Origin: Jaltomata sinuosa | Taxonomy: Eukaryota > Streptophyta > Magnoliopsida > Solanales > Solanaceae | Length of the DNA stretch: 64,000 nt | NCBI GenBank assembly: GCA_003996215.1 | Contig: QJPP01002912.1 | Span: 140,792-204,791 of the forward strand | Direction: 5' to 3' | The notes under the pieces: model-generated | What the model was told of the DNA's origin: nothing | Seen by the model: only the letters and a program-made list of their open reading frames with translations | Databases searched by the model: none | Made by a program: the position numbers and the translations under genes | Shown: positions 46,201 through 58,133 of the stretch, one piece after another | Layout: each line of letters starts with the position of its first letter | Position numbering within the stretch: position 1 is the first letter of the stretch

Positions 46201-47588
46201 AATTGTTCTACTCTCCTGATTATAAGAGTCCTTTATGTGACTCAAATCCGCATTCTTAGCATGTTAAACTCCTAAGCTTAGATATTGAATATGGTTAAGT
46301 GTGCTGAATTTTGAGACTGATTTATGCCTCTATGATACTATGCCATTTTCTTTTCAAACATGTGTATATGTATGTATCTTAATCAATCTCTTGTCCTTGT
46401 GATTTCTGGAAAAGAATAGTTTTTACGGGCGAGTTTATGCTAAAAATTGAAGTCTTGTAAGTATGATAGTATAGGCCTTAGGTGATAAAATTTGTAATTT
46501 TTTGTCTAAATATCCTATTTCATATGTTTTAATTTTGTATGAATTCCTGTGTGTATTGGTAAATTGGTTGTTAGGAAATATTTTCTTTAAGTATGAGAAT
46601 TATACATTGCTTAATTACTCTTGCTTAATCTATTTAGATATGTACTAATCTTAATTTATTTTTTATTCCTCTTTGGTGCATAAAATATGGCGGAGTCCAA
46701 TTGGACTCTCAACACTCTCCTTTGCATCTTCCAGTTGGGCCTAGCCCAACACCATTCGGACCAGTTTAATCAAAGCCCAAAAGGGCTGAGTTTGTGAGAC
46801 CAAGTTAGCAGCAACAACAGAAGGAAAATGGGCCAAGTCCAAAGAAATTTGCACTAGCAGAAGTCCAAATGGACTGAACAAAGTAAAATGGGCCAAGCCC
46901 ATAAAATTCAGTAGCAGCAGTAGCCCAAAGGGCTGAAAAGCTGAAGAATTAGACTAAGTCCAAATCAAAAATCGGCGGTGGGGCTAAAGAGGGCCCACGC
47001 ACTAGTATTAGGACAAGGATTAATGTTTTAAATATGTCTTCTTTACTTAGTTGATAGATTTAATTGTATAATTGAACTAACTTTGTAAAACATAGTTAAA
47101 TTATCCCCAAACAACATCAACATTTCTGATAAACGTTTTTTGATGTAATAACTTACTGTTTCACTTGCTTAATTGCTTAATATAAACTCTTATACAAAAC
47201 AAATCTTTCATATACTCTCTTTTAAAATCAATCTTCTTTACAAAAAATGAGATGTTTTACAAATCAATTATGTTTTCAAAAGGTAGTCAACAAGTTAGTT
47301 TTTCAAACAAGATCGGGCAATCACGAGTTAGCAGATACTCTTGGTGCCTTAACACCCTTCCAAGAGTATTAACTTGAACCCTTACCCTTAATCTCTTAAA
47401 TTTCAAAACCTTTATCTGTTTTGGGGTTTTAAAAGTTCTTATAAGTTTTTCTTGGTTTTTACTTTATAAAAACTAAGTGGCGACTCTTGCTTTAAATTGA
47501 AGACGTTTCGGAAATTTTAATTAGATTTTCAAAACGAGCTTTTCAATAAAAAAAGCCATGTTTTTCCGCCCTTGCCCGAAAAGGATCA
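43288..47588 (+). repeat. Tat-G 5' LTR (about 4.3 kb)
   Basis: Starts TGTTGATACCCAATTTTTACC, a common head of Tat-type LTRs, and ends AAGGATCA about 10 bp before the PBS. A TATA-like box at 44470 leaves about 3.1 kb for R and U5. 44700-46650 is AT-rich and without repeats. 46690-46990 has many scattered GCCCAA/TTGGGC-type words. No paired-palindrome array seen. Confidence 0.75.
44468..44481 (+). promoter_or_regulatory. TATA-like box in Tat-G LTR
   Basis: CCATATAAATACCC lies about 1.2 kb into the LTR, behind a C-rich stretch. Plausible core promoter. Confidence 0.55.
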
Positions 47589-47597
47589 AAATAGAAA

Positions 47598-47615
47598 TGG
47601 CGACTCTGTTGGGGA
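47598..47615 (+). other. Tat-G PBS
   Basis: TGGCGACTCTGTTGGGGA. The TGGCGACTC head matches the 3' end of a tRNA of the Arg type, known as primer for Ogre/Tat elements. It sits about 10 bp inside the LTR end. Confidence 0.8.
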
Positions 47616-48948
47616 TAATTCAACTAGGTTCTAACCTTATTGTTTGAAACTAACATTATTTGACTAACTATTCGAATTGTAATAATTAGTAACTTTATTG
47701 CTTTCCTTATTTGTTTACTTTCCCGCAAAATATAAATTGTTCATGGCATTTTCCGCCTCTCTTGGCAAAGCATTAGATTGCATTAGGGGTAAAAAGACGA
47801 TTACCCAAGTATTTGTGGTCGTTCTTAACAAAACATACAATTTTCAAAACAGACGAGTGAAGTAGTTGACCCGCGATCGGTTAACGGTCACTTGTTGTTT
47901 TAGCCTTGGCTGTCCGCCTGGATTCCTGGTCAATTTCGAAACATATTCTAGAAACTCAGGATAGAGAGAAACCAATTCCCAAAATAGGCATTGACCTAAG
48001 ATGTCTTATATCCGAGGGATATTAATCCATTGGTAAGACCACCTTGTGTTTGAAAGGGCTCACGGCCCGAAAGAACAATCATCCCCTACGTGCTCAATTG
48101 AAGGATGTGATGTCGAGTTGTATGAACCATTGTCCCTAGGGATTGGGATATATTTAGATTGTCTTTTATTTTTTAATATTGTTATCCGAAAGGTGTTCAG
48201 AATTTGCAAGAAGTCGAAGAAGTTCGAGAAAGAAGGACCAACCACGGTGGCCTAATTTAGAATTGTACCCCTGCGTGGGACTGATTTTGATGTACATTCC
48301 TTTTCCCGCAATTTTGTAACCCCATTTCTTTTAATCAATATGTATAAATATATTTTGGGGCAATGGAAGGTTTACAAACGACATACATATCCTTCAATTC
48401 GTTAGGCCTACCTTCGGCATAAAAGGTCATATATCCGTATAGGACGCGCTATGAACTGTTATGTGATATAACTGTCTTACGTGCTTACGTGTGTTGCTCA
48501 AATCAAAGGAAAATTGATCCACTCCTATTTGAATATTTTAGAACCGAATAGGCAGGATAAAAGCCCACCACAAAATTCGATCAAAATCGCCCTTGGAGTT
48601 CTTCAAATTTCCCCAGAAAAATCCAAAGACTTCTTAAAACCCTTTTAAGTCTTGCCTTATCAAAACTACAAAAATTTTAATTTCCCCACTTTAACAAAAA
48701 TACCAAAGAATTCAGAAGATGCATCGAGTGCTGAAGACTCGACAAGTCAAAACTCCTGATAGAATCTACCTACCCGAAAATTGATCATGGCCTCGAGCCA
48801 ATAAATACCCGTGGATCAATTTGCCTTGATGAAAAGCAAATCTTATGTGTTTATTTCCAGTTGAATACCTTGTATCGCTTGTCACCAACGGAACCTAAAA
48901 TATCGGTCTTTGATTTATTTTACTTCAACAGGTAATAGAAATTGATCT
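47616..48948 (+). other. Tat-G leader (5' UTR)
   Basis: 1.3 kb without a recognisable gene. The short frame at 48046-48255 shows no family resemblance. Some Ogre elements carry an extra ORF here; I cannot recognise one. Confidence 0.5.
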
Positions 48949-50830
48949 GTGTTGGCAAAACTGGCCAAACATCCCTACTTCACCCGCTTAAAGGCACAAA
49001 TAGATTCCTCCTCTAACGCTCGTTTTGCTAAGGATAAAATGACTGATAGTGAGGAAGAGAACGAATTGACCGTGAGAGATAATATTATCACTGAACAGAG
49101 TGAAATGATTGCCGAACTGGGAAGAAAGCTAGAGAAAATGCAAGAAGAGGTACAGAAAGCCAAGGATATGGCTAGCTTGGCTATTGTGGCTAACACTCCA
49201 AACCTGGGCACCGCTCAGCCTCCTCTCAAAATCCCTCCGCTCAATTTCTCGTTAACTGAAAACTATCCAAGAAATAACCCTTCTGCCTCCACACCTAGAC
49301 CTTCCAACGAACCTCTCTCCAGTAATCCCCCTCATATCGGTTTCTCCTATCAAATTCATACTCCTCATATCCAGCATACCAACCAGAGTAACAATCCAAG
49401 TGCCTACATTCCACAAAACCTTCCTCCAAGTTATCAAAATACTCCACCAAATGCCTATAACTCCCAAAATAATCATTCTAATGTCACTAAACCACATAAC
49501 TATACCCCCACATATCCAAATGCTATCCCACATGTCCAGCCTCCACCTACCCAATATATGCCACCTCTTACTTTTCATGCTATGATAGAACCATACACCG
49601 CTCTCCCAAAAAGCCCCGAGCTTGACCACTACAAGGAGAAAGAGAAAGACTTGAGGGCTGCGGAGATTAAGCGTGATCATTACATGGCTTAAATGAAAGA
49701 AGAGATAGCTAGGATCAGAGAGTTTTAGGGATCATCTTATGAGAAAGGATATGACTACGATGATCTCTGTATCCATCCAGAGATGGACTTGCCAGACAGA
49801 TTCAAGATTCCCAAGTTTGAGACCTTTAATGGTGTTAGGAATCCCGAGGCCCTATTGAGAAGCTACTGCGACCAAATGATCGGTGCTCATAAGAACGATG
49901 CTCTGCTAATGAGATTATTTAGCCAAAGTCTAAGCGGAGAGGTTTTGGAATGGTTCACCTCGCAGGAATTGAAGAAGTGGTCTAGATGGAGTGACCTAGC
50001 CAGAGACTTCGCTCAAGGGTTTGCGTACAATGTGGAAGTCGTCCTAGATCGATACTCTCTAGGGTGCATCAGGAAAAAATTGAATGAAGACTTCAGGGAC
50101 TATGCCTATCGATGGAGAAAGGAGGCGGCGAGAGTTCGACCTCCCATGACAGAAGAATAAATAAGTGCGGTGTTTGTGCACTCACAGGAGTCAGAGTTTT
50201 ACGACAAAATGATATCAGCAGTAAAAGCAAAATTCACCGATCTAGTTAAGATTGGTGAAATTGTTGAAGAAGGTCTTCGTAGTGGTAAGATTACCAAAGC
50301 CTCAACATCCTCAGGATCAATAGGGTTTCCCAAGAGAAAGAGGGAAGAAGCATCTTCGGTATCCTCTAGTCCTAGCTTGAGATCGCCAAAACCTTTTGGG
50401 GCCAACTACAAAAAGTCACTTGTTCCAACAACTCCTCACCCAGATCCACAAAACCCTCAACCGATTTACTATACTCAGCCTATTTACCAAGCTCCACAAC
50501 TAAATGTGCAGCCCATATACCAAGCTCCTCTCCAAAAACTTCCAAGTATATCAAAAGGCTCCCGAGAACCATAATAATTGCCAGGTTCCCCCTCCCGCCA
50601 ATGCTAATATCCCTCGCCCAAATTTGGAAAAGAAAGCTCCTCAGACTTTCACCTAGTTAGCTGAAACCAGAACTTAGTTATATGAGAGATTGAAGGCTGC
50701 TTGATTTATTTAGCCCATACAAACTAAACCAGGCAATCCTGACTCACGTTTCTTCAGGGCTGATCGACATTGTGCTTATCATTACAGAGGAGTCGGACAT
50801 GATACCGAAGATTGCATTAATCTGAGGCAT
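48949..50830 (+). pseudogene. gag: Tat-G gag
   Basis: 48949-49692 encodes a coiled-coil-like N-terminal part (IITEQSEMIAELGRKLEKMQ), followed by a long Pro/Asn/Tyr-rich linker. After stops near 49690 and 49730 the capsid-like core follows at 49783-50160: FKIPKFETFNGVRNPEALL, LFSQSLSGEVLEWF and NEDFRDYAYRWRKEAARV. It continues past a TAA at 50158 as EFYDKMISAVKAKFTDLVKIGEIVEEGL. A knuckle of the Tat form C-x2-H-x5-H-x4-C (CAYHYRGVGHDTEDC) is at about 50768-50812. At least four stops. Gag would build the particle; this copy is dead. Confidence 0.88.
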
Positions 50831-50842
50831 AAAATTCAGGAT

Positions 50843-52101
50843 TTGATTGATCAAAGAGCGGTCACATTACAAATAGCACCGCCAAATGTTAATAATAACC
50901 CACTCCCGAATCACGGAGGTGCCACTATTAACATGATAGAGGAATGGGTTATGGGCAAGTCAATAGTTCTGGTTAGCCCTAAAAAGCAGAAAATGCAAGA
51001 AAAAGCTATAGCTACTTTGAGTATTGCTGAGCTACCTTTTGAAGGGTTAATGCACAACAAGGCCTTGCACGTTAATGGTTATGTCCCTGTGACTGGAGAA
51101 GTCCCAAAAGGAAGCAATTTGTACACTATAGAGACTGTCAATGCCATAGGAAAGGATCTTGCTCCTCAAATCCCCATGCCACCTATCTATAAAATGCTCG
51201 CAATCACAATACTAGTAAGAAGATATGAACCAAGTCTCAGATTAGGCAAGAGTTCTAATGGTATGACTGAGCCAATAAGCATCCCTGGAAAGCTGTCCAA
51301 GTATGGGTTAAAGTATGTAGTCCAAGGAGACAAGACGGAGAAGCAGTCAGGATTGCCAAAGCCGTTACTTCACCTATATCAGTCATTCCTAGTGCGTATT
51401 GGTTCCCCAAGTGGCGGGTAAGAGGATGGAATAGGAGATCTATTCAAGGAATACGATGCTATCCCCAAAGCAGCCATGATCAGGGATGCCGGGCCTAGCA
51501 AAGAACTACAAAATTGGGTCACAACTCCCCTCGTGACTCTGCATTTGGCTGGGTAGACAAAGACTCTACTTTATGAAAAATTGGTGATGGTCTGGATGAG
51601 GCTCTGTGACCCATACTTTATGTTTTCAAATTCCTCATATTATTTTATTTCTTTCCAAAGGCGCAAACCCATATTTATGTGGGTTATAGCCATAGTTTGC
51701 AAATATTTTAAGATTTCAAGAAAAGCCTCCCTTATTGAAAACATTTACCGTTCAAAAATTATTTATTTACTTGATACCATCTAACTTGCTTTGTTTATGG
51801 TTTCAGTAATAATAGCTTAAAATATGCCACTGTCATGTCATGTCAAAATCTTAACAAACAAACCAAGTTAGACGATAATGATTTTTAAGGGTATGTTGAA
51901 GAAATCATGGTTCTGGAACAAACAACCAAGAAGTCCAAGAACTTTGAAGACCAGAAGAGGACCCACCTAAAAGCGTTTGAGGTTGTCAATCTGGGAGGCA
52001 ACGGTCAAGTTGAAGAAATCAGCATCGGTGTTTATCTATCAAAAGCACAAAAGAAAGATCTTATCAGTCTGCTCAAGCCATACATCGACATCTCTTACTG
52101 A
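50843..52101 (+). pseudogene. pol: Tat-G protease region and lead to RT
   Basis: 50843-51421 (HGGATINMIEEW, then LPFEGLMHNKALHVNGYVPVTG) belongs to the segment around protease in Tat elements. A stop and frame breaks follow. 51907-52101 reads FEVVNLGGNGQVEEISIGVYL, then LISLLKPYIDIS, the segment that normally precedes RT. The canonical protease Asp-Thr/Ser-Gly site is not visible and may be deleted. The reading ends abruptly at about 52101, where integrase C-terminal sequence begins. Confidence 0.75.
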
Positions 52102-52352
52102 TCCTAAAATAATAGGATGAGAATGAGCACGAACATCATCTCCCAAAATTTATTGGTCAATCCAAAATTCAATTCAGGGAATGGACAGTCAATCCTTCCT
52201 TTCCACGATACAAAGGAAAGTTTGCACCTAATTGGCAAGGGCCATATATCATTTAGAAAGTGTTTTTTGGAGAAACTCTGATTCTGTCCGAGATAGATGG
52301 ACAAGTGTGGCCTAAATCGATCAACTTCGATGCTGTGAAGAGATATTATGCC
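52102..52352 (+). pseudogene. pol: Tat-G integrase C-terminus
   Basis: One frame reads FPRYKGKFAPNWQGPYII, a stop, then KVFFGETLILSEIDGQVWP and AVKRYYA with a natural stop at 52350-52352. GPY is the GPY/F motif of gypsy integrases. It directly follows the pre-RT segment, so RT, RNase H and the catalytic integrase core are absent. Confidence 0.85.
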
Positions 52353-52453
52353 TGAAGATCGTTCTTCTTCCTTTAATTTCATTTCCCTGTAATCATATTT
52401 CCTGATTGTAATCATTTTATGCTTTGTAATAGCTTAAAACATCCCTATCCTCT

Positions 52454-52500
52454 TGAACGAACTACGTTTGACCTAAATTCTCAGAATGAGATACGTAGGC
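52454..52500 (+). repeat. Tat-G 3' UTR repeat, copy 1
   Basis: GAACTACGTTTGACC ... GATACGTAGGC. Two more copies lie at 63051-63094 and 63157-63201, beyond Tek-D. Such repeats are typical of Tat/Ogre 3' UTRs. Tek-D inserted at the TAGGC of this copy. Confidence 0.85.
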
Positions 52501-55105
52501 TGTCACGCCCTAAACCATGGGAGGCATGACTGATACCCGGAGCCCTAAAAGGCTGAGGTTGCCAAAATAGAGTGTATCTCTATTGAACCTGCTGGGGGTC
52601 TGAGACCGACAAGGTCTCTAAGAATAACAATTTGAAACACTAAAAGCTCAATAGTAGGTAAACAACTCAAGGCCGACAAGGCTATTATCATAGTAGATAG
52701 CTAATAACAAGGCCGACAAGGCCATACCCAACACTGATGTACATATACACGTCTACAAGACTCTAGCAGTAAGTAAAATATCTCATATCAAGGACAGGGC
52801 CCTGGACTACCCATAAGTTGTACATATATATAACCCGGTCAAAATATAAGCTAGACCTCTAACTCGTCAGCTCCAGGAACAATGGAGCTTACCAAAATGG
52901 CTAAACTCTGCAACTCCTACTGAAGAGGTCTATCTGGGTTTCTGCCTGGACCTGCAGGCATGAATGCAGCGCCCCCAGGCAATGGGGACGTCAGTACAAT
53001 AATAATGTACTGGCATGTAAGGTAGAAACATAAAATCAAGTCGCAAGTAGTAAATCTGAATAAGATATAATATGAAACTTGTAAATTGTAATTGGTAAGA
53101 CTCGTTAAGCTCTTTCTCTTTTATTCTTTTTAGAATACAACACATGCATTAACTCACACCGCAACTCACTCTTTATAACCCATGCTGAACCACAATAGCA
53201 CCTCGGTGCACCCTATTTATAATAGCCTCAATATGGCAGTAACGCCTCGGTGCACACTATGTATATAATGGCCTCAATATGGCAGTAGCACCTCGGTGCA
53301 CACTATGTATATAATGGACTCAATATGGCAGTAGCACTTCGGTGCACACTATGTATATAATAGCCTCAATATGGCAGTAGCACCTCGGTGCACACTAACA
53401 CGCAAACCATGCATAATAAGTGTATTACTAGATTGACCTTCAAAGCTATTCTTGTTATTTAGGAAGGTTCATTTAGATAACTTCTTTAGCCTTTGCTTAC
53501 TAGGTGTTGGACTCAACATACCAAACACATATAAATGGGGATTTGACTTGCTAACTTTCCTTGTATACTTTCTAAAGCTTGATTAGGGATCACAATACAA
53601 AGAAGAAACTTGACAAAAGGATAACTTACGTTCGTGCAAAAAGACTCAGATTTTTTATAAGAAGGTGACTTGAATCACCATAATGTATAACTTAGTTCCT
53701 TAAGACTTGTTGAGTTACCAAATCAGCTCTCTTACAACAGAATACTCAAATTCCTTCTTTTGGAGATTTAGAGTTCTATTTCTAGATTCATGCCGATAAG
53801 GAATAAAGAAGCCTTAACATACCTCATTCCTTCCGAAGATTGCGCTTACCATAACTTGGACTTTCCTTTATTAAGTTAATCTACAACACAAGGGTATAAT
53901 GAAGCTAATATTAGCTCTTAAACCTGATGCAACTTTCCCAAAACAGTAGCTAAATATTTCTCGGGAAGATTTACGTATTTTGCATTAATTAAAGGTGTAT
54001 CGTCAAACCTTTCTCCTATCCAATACACATCACACAAACACCAACCTACTGCCTCCAATAATACAAAACACATCAAACAGCTCCTACACAACTCACCATG
54101 CCAAAATACAATAGCAACACATTGAACCCACGGCTTCCGATCGCCGTCCCGTGAGTTCTTAACAACAATTCAACAACAATTGTCCATCCGAACTTCAATC
54201 CAAAAATATGATTATGGGCAGAGTACTTACCACACTTGAGGGTGTGTTTTATCCTCTTTTTATTGATGCCTTGAAAATCTTAAGTACCCCTACACATACA
54301 CCAACAAGAGAAGAAGAAATATCTTAATTGTTACACAATTTCTATGTGTTAAATATTAAGAAAGGGGCTGCCATAGTTCATGTCTTTCTTACCATAGGAT
54401 ATCCTAGCTATATGTAGTAGATTAATACCAAGATAACAAGTTGTTTAACTCACCTTAAGCTTGAATGAATCTTGATCTTCTTAGAACCCTAAAGAGAGAG
54501 AAGGGCTGCCAAAAGGAAAGGAGATAAGAGGGAATTTTTCCATCTTTTTGTGATCAATATTGATCAACAAAAGGTCTGTATAAAGGGACCTTTTTGGTCG
54601 ACTTTTTTGAGTATATTTGAGCCAAAAATGGTCAAGAAACTTGGGCCAAAATTACCCTTTGCTTGGGCCTCAAAAGGGTTAAGTTTTGTGGCTGATTTTG
54701 GGCTTCTCTTGGGTCAAAATGTGGTCAATATTGGTGGCTACCTTTTTTAGTTGTTTGGGCCAGATTTGGTTGTGCTTTGATGGTCTAACTTTAAACTTCA
54801 TTTGGGCTACCATTAGGTCTAATAATCCATGGTGTTGCTGCCCGTAATCGGCCCTCGGAAATTAGTTCGTTAGCGTAGGTAGGTGATGCAGCTACTTGTC
54901 ACCTAAGAGCTTAGATAAGTCGAGCAAGTACCTCACTTGTTTTATATCATTTTCAAAACCCTCATCCTTATAATTTAACTTAACACTTATATACATTTGA
55001 CCATTTAAAATTCTAGGCCAAAGTACCCCTTCACAATCTCGAGATCAAATACCTTCGTCGATATTTACTTAGTCACATAGGTTTTGAAAGGTACGGGGTG
55101 TTACA
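52501..55105 (-). repeat. Tek-D 3' LTR
   Basis: 2605 bp, TGTAACACC...GGGCGTGACA on the minus strand. It has five units of a 46-bp repeat at 53201-53393 against four in the other LTR, which explains the 45-bp length difference. A 16-bp perfect palindrome TGATCAATATTGATCA is at 54551-54566. Confidence 0.95.
53201..53393. repeat. 46-bp tandem repeat in Tek-D 3' LTR
   Basis: CCTCGGTGCAC starts at 53201, 53245, 53291, 53337 and 53383. Each unit carries CTATGTATATAATGG and CCTCAATATGGCAG, so a TATATAA-like word recurs in each of the inner units. Confidence 0.9.
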
Positions 55106-55120
55106 TCCTTCCCCCCTTAG
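55106..55120 (-). other. Tek-D polypurine tract
   Basis: The minus strand reads AAGGGGGGAAGGA right before the TGTAACACC start of the 3' LTR. Confidence 0.9.
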
Positions 55121-55379
55121 AATCATTCGTCCTCGAATGAGGGTAATGCATATAGAGCTCTAGTCCCTTAGGATTTTTTTGAAATTTTGGCAGAGTTTCC
55201 TTTATAATTGGGACTATCCAAAAACCTGAAACTCAGCAAAATCCCAGCACGATGCCTCACAGGGTGATACAACTATATACAATTAAATGTAATAATTTTC
55301 ACATGTTCAAACCTGATCATATTTGCATAGTAGGAAGAGTATCAAGAACATAAGAATATGACTTACCTCTATAATATCT

Positions 55380-56003
55380 TCAAGTCATAAATAACTGGGG
55401 ATGCTTTTTCCTCATTTCTTCCTCGGCTTCCCACGTCATTTCCTCGATATTATTATTTCTCCATAACACCTTTACTGAGGCTACTTCTTTGGTTCTGAGC
55501 TTCCTAACTTGACGATCTAGGATAGAAATTGGTACTTCCTTATAGGATAAGTCTTCAGAAAGTTGAACATCTTTGATAGGCATAATACGTGAAGGATCTT
55601 CTATGCACCTTCTTAGCATCGATACATGAAGTACAGGATGGACTGTCTTCAATTCTGTAGGTAAATCTAGCTTATATGCCACTTTTCCTACCCTCCGAAT
55701 GATCGTGTATGGTCCAATATATCTTGGACTAAGCTTTCCCTTTTTACCAAATCGCATAACGCCTTTCATGGGCGAAACCTTTAGGAAAACCAAATCACTA
55801 ATATTAAATTCCAAATCCCGACGTCGCACATCTGCATATGATTTCTGCCTACTTTGGGTTGTTAGTAATCTTTCTCCGATTAGCTTCACCTTCTCCATTG
55901 CCTGATTAACTAGGTCTGGCCCTAATAATCCTGCTTCTCCAATTTCAAACCATCCAATCGGTGATCTACACTTTCGTCTGTATAAAGCCTCATAAGGAGC
56001 CAT
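55380..56003 (-). pseudogene. pol: Tek-D integrase C-terminus and chromodomain
   Basis: Open over 207 codons. MAPYEALYRRKCRSPIGW ends the integrase core; FLKVSPMKGVMRFGKKGKLSPRYIGPYTIIRRVG contains the GPY/F motif. The tail ISILDRQVRKLRTKEVASVK, then VLWRNNNIEEMTWEAEEEM, has the layout of the chromodomain of plant chromoviruses, thought to steer integration into marked heterochromatin. It ends at HPQLFMT. The frame is cut off from the core by a TAG at 56031-56033. Confidence 0.92.
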
Positions 56004-56030
56004 TTGAATGCTTACATGGAAGCTATTATT

Positions 56031-56699
56031 CTAAGCAAACTCAATTAGTGGCAAATGGTCATCCCAAATCCCTTTAAAATCTAGTACACAAGCTCGTAGC
56101 ATATCTTTGAGTGTTTGAATAGTGTGTTCAGCTTGTCCATCTGTCTGTGGATGAAAAGTTGTACTGAGACTTATTTGAGTACCTAAGCCTCTCTGGAAAG
56201 ACCTCCAGAAATTTGCTGTAAACTGAGCACCCCTATCTGAAATGGTGGAAATTGGGACACCATGAAGTGGAACTATTTCACTAATATACAACTTGGCATA
56301 ATCTTCAGCAGTATAAGTTGTCCTGACTGGAAAAAAGTGAGCTGATTTTGTAAGTCTATCTACAATCACCCATATGGAGTCATACTTTCGATAAGTACGG
56401 GGTAAGCCTGTAATAAAGTCCATGTTTATCACCTCCCATTTCCAGGTAGGTATCACTATACTTAGAGTTAGACCTCCGGGTCTCTGGTGTTCAATTTTTA
56501 CTTGTTGACAATTCGGGCATTGGGCTACAAACTCTGCAATATTTCTCTTCATATTATTCCACCAATAAATCTGTCGAAAATCATGATACATCTTTGTCAC
56601 TACTGGATGGATTGAATAGCGGGAATAGTGAACTTCTGCCAAAATTTTCTCCCAAAGCTCCCCAATGTTAGGTAAACATAGACGACCTTGATATCTCAA
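56031..56699 (-). pseudogene. pol: Tek-D integrase core
   Basis: 222 codons. The zinc-binding region uses two His (VHYSRYSIHP) and two Cys (AQCPNCQQV). The catalytic triad is visible: Asp in NMDFITGLP, Asp in ISDRGAQFTANFW, and Glu in GQAEHTIQTL, the D,D(35)E layout. TAA at 56709-56711 separates it from RNase H and TAG at 56031 from the tail. Confidence 0.92.
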
Positions 56700-56708
56700 A
56701 ACCCCATC

Positions 56709-57330
56709 TTACTTAAGCTTTATTAGTGGTTGCTTCTGTTGTGGAATTTCCTCCCTCAATCTTACTAATTCTGGATCATCATATTGTCGTTCCTTTACCT
56801 CTGTCATAAGTGATGATTCCGTTGTGCTTTGAATAACAACTCCCCCATTACCTTGGTCTAGTAGTCGAACCTGCAAATTAGCTAACTGATGTAGTTCTCT
56901 TGTCATCTCAATCTTTCTATTTTCCACGTGGCTCAAGCTTCCCATGGATTTGCGGCTAAGTGCATCGGCCACTACATTGGCTTTCCCTGGATGGTACAAA
57001 ATATCTACGTCATAATCCTTTAGTAACTCTAGCCACCTTCTTTGCCTTAGGTTTAAATCCTTCTGTTTGAATAAATACTGTAGACTTTTGTGGTCCGTAA
57101 ACACGTCTACATGGACTCCAAACAAGTAATGGAGCCAAATTTTCAAGGCAAATATAACTGCTGTCAATTCAAGATCGTGAGTAGGGTAATTTTGTTCGTG
57201 CTTTCTTAGTTGTCTCGAGGCATAGGCAATAACTTTACCATGTTGCATTAAAACGCAGCCCAACCCAATCCTTGAAGCATCACAATAAACAACATAACCT
57301 TTTGTGCCCTCTGGCAGAGTTAAGACAGGT
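56709..57330 (-). pseudogene. pol: Tek-D RNase H
   Basis: The catalytic residues are all present: Asp in VVYCDASRIGLG (about 57285), Glu in YPTHDLELTAV, Asp in DVFTDHKSLQYL and Asp in NVVADALSR. The enzyme removes template RNA during reverse transcription. It follows RT across a TAG at 57351 and ends at the TAA at 56709. Confidence 0.92.
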
Positions 57331-57350
57331 GCTGAAGTGTGTCTGTCCTT

Positions 57351-58133
57351 CTACTCCTGAAAACTCTGCTCACATGCATCAGACCACTGGAACTTGGCAG
57401 CTTTATGAGTCAACTTTGTCAATGGTGTAGAGATAGAAGAAAATCCTTCCACAAACCTCCGGTAATAACCTGCTAAGCCCAAAAAACTACGGATCTCTGT
57501 AGAATTCAAGGTCCTCGGCCAATTCTTTATTGCTTCAATCTTTAGGCCGTCAACTCTAATACCTTCGTCTGTAATTATATGGCCAAGAAAAGCCACTGAA
57601 GTCAACCAAAACTCACATTTGGAGAACTTCACATATAATTTATGATTCTGAAGTGTTTGCAATACTGCACGTAAATGATCAGCATGTTCGGCTTTGGACC
57701 GCAAGTAAATCAGGATATCGTCAATAAATACGATCACGAATACATCTAGGAATGGCTTGAAGACCCGATTCATTAGGTCCATAAAAGATGTTGGAGCATT
57801 AGTAAGCCCAAAAGACATTACTAGAAATTCAAAGTGGCCATACCTTGTCCTAAAGGCTATTTTTGGAACATCTACCCCTTTAACACGTAACTGGTGATAC
57901 CCCGACCGCAAGTCAATCTTTGAAAAACATTTGGCGCCTTGTAACTGATCAAAAAGGTCATCAATCCTTGGAAGCGGATACTTATTCTTGATTGTAATTT
58001 TGTTCAGTTGTCGGTAATCGATACACATTCTCAAGGACCCATCCTTCTTACGAACAAACAAAACAGGTGCGCCCCATGGCGATGTACTAAGCCTAATGAA
58101 ACCTTTTTCGAGTAGATCCTTTAACTATTCCTT
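57351..58133 (-). pseudogene. pol: Tek-D reverse transcriptase
   Basis: KKDGSLRMCIDYRQLNKITIKN, FSKIDLRSGYHQLRV, FEFLVMSFGLTNAPTSFMDLMNRVF and VFIDDILIYLRS, with the active-site Asp pair, are intact. The thumb and connection reach RSFLGLAGYYRRFVEGFS. Stops occur upstream at 58125-58127 (TAG) and 58134-58136 (TAA), and downstream at 57351. Confidence 0.93.

Noticed and set aside
48046..48255. Possible extra ORF1 of an Ogre-type element in the Tat-G leader
   Set aside because: Only 69 codons and no resemblance that I can name.
49252..49680. Minus-strand frame of 142 codons
   Set aside because: Antisense of the Tat-G gag linker; a shadow of the Pro/Asn-rich coding region.
53201..53393. Regular repeats resembling a CRISPR array
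   Set aside because: Direct 46-bp tandem units without unique spacers, inside a plant LTR.
54550..54750. Open frame of 66 codons, nearly repeated at 62430-62630
   Set aside because: The two copies are similar because they lie at the same place in the two LTRs of Tek-D; the frame has no recognisable domain.
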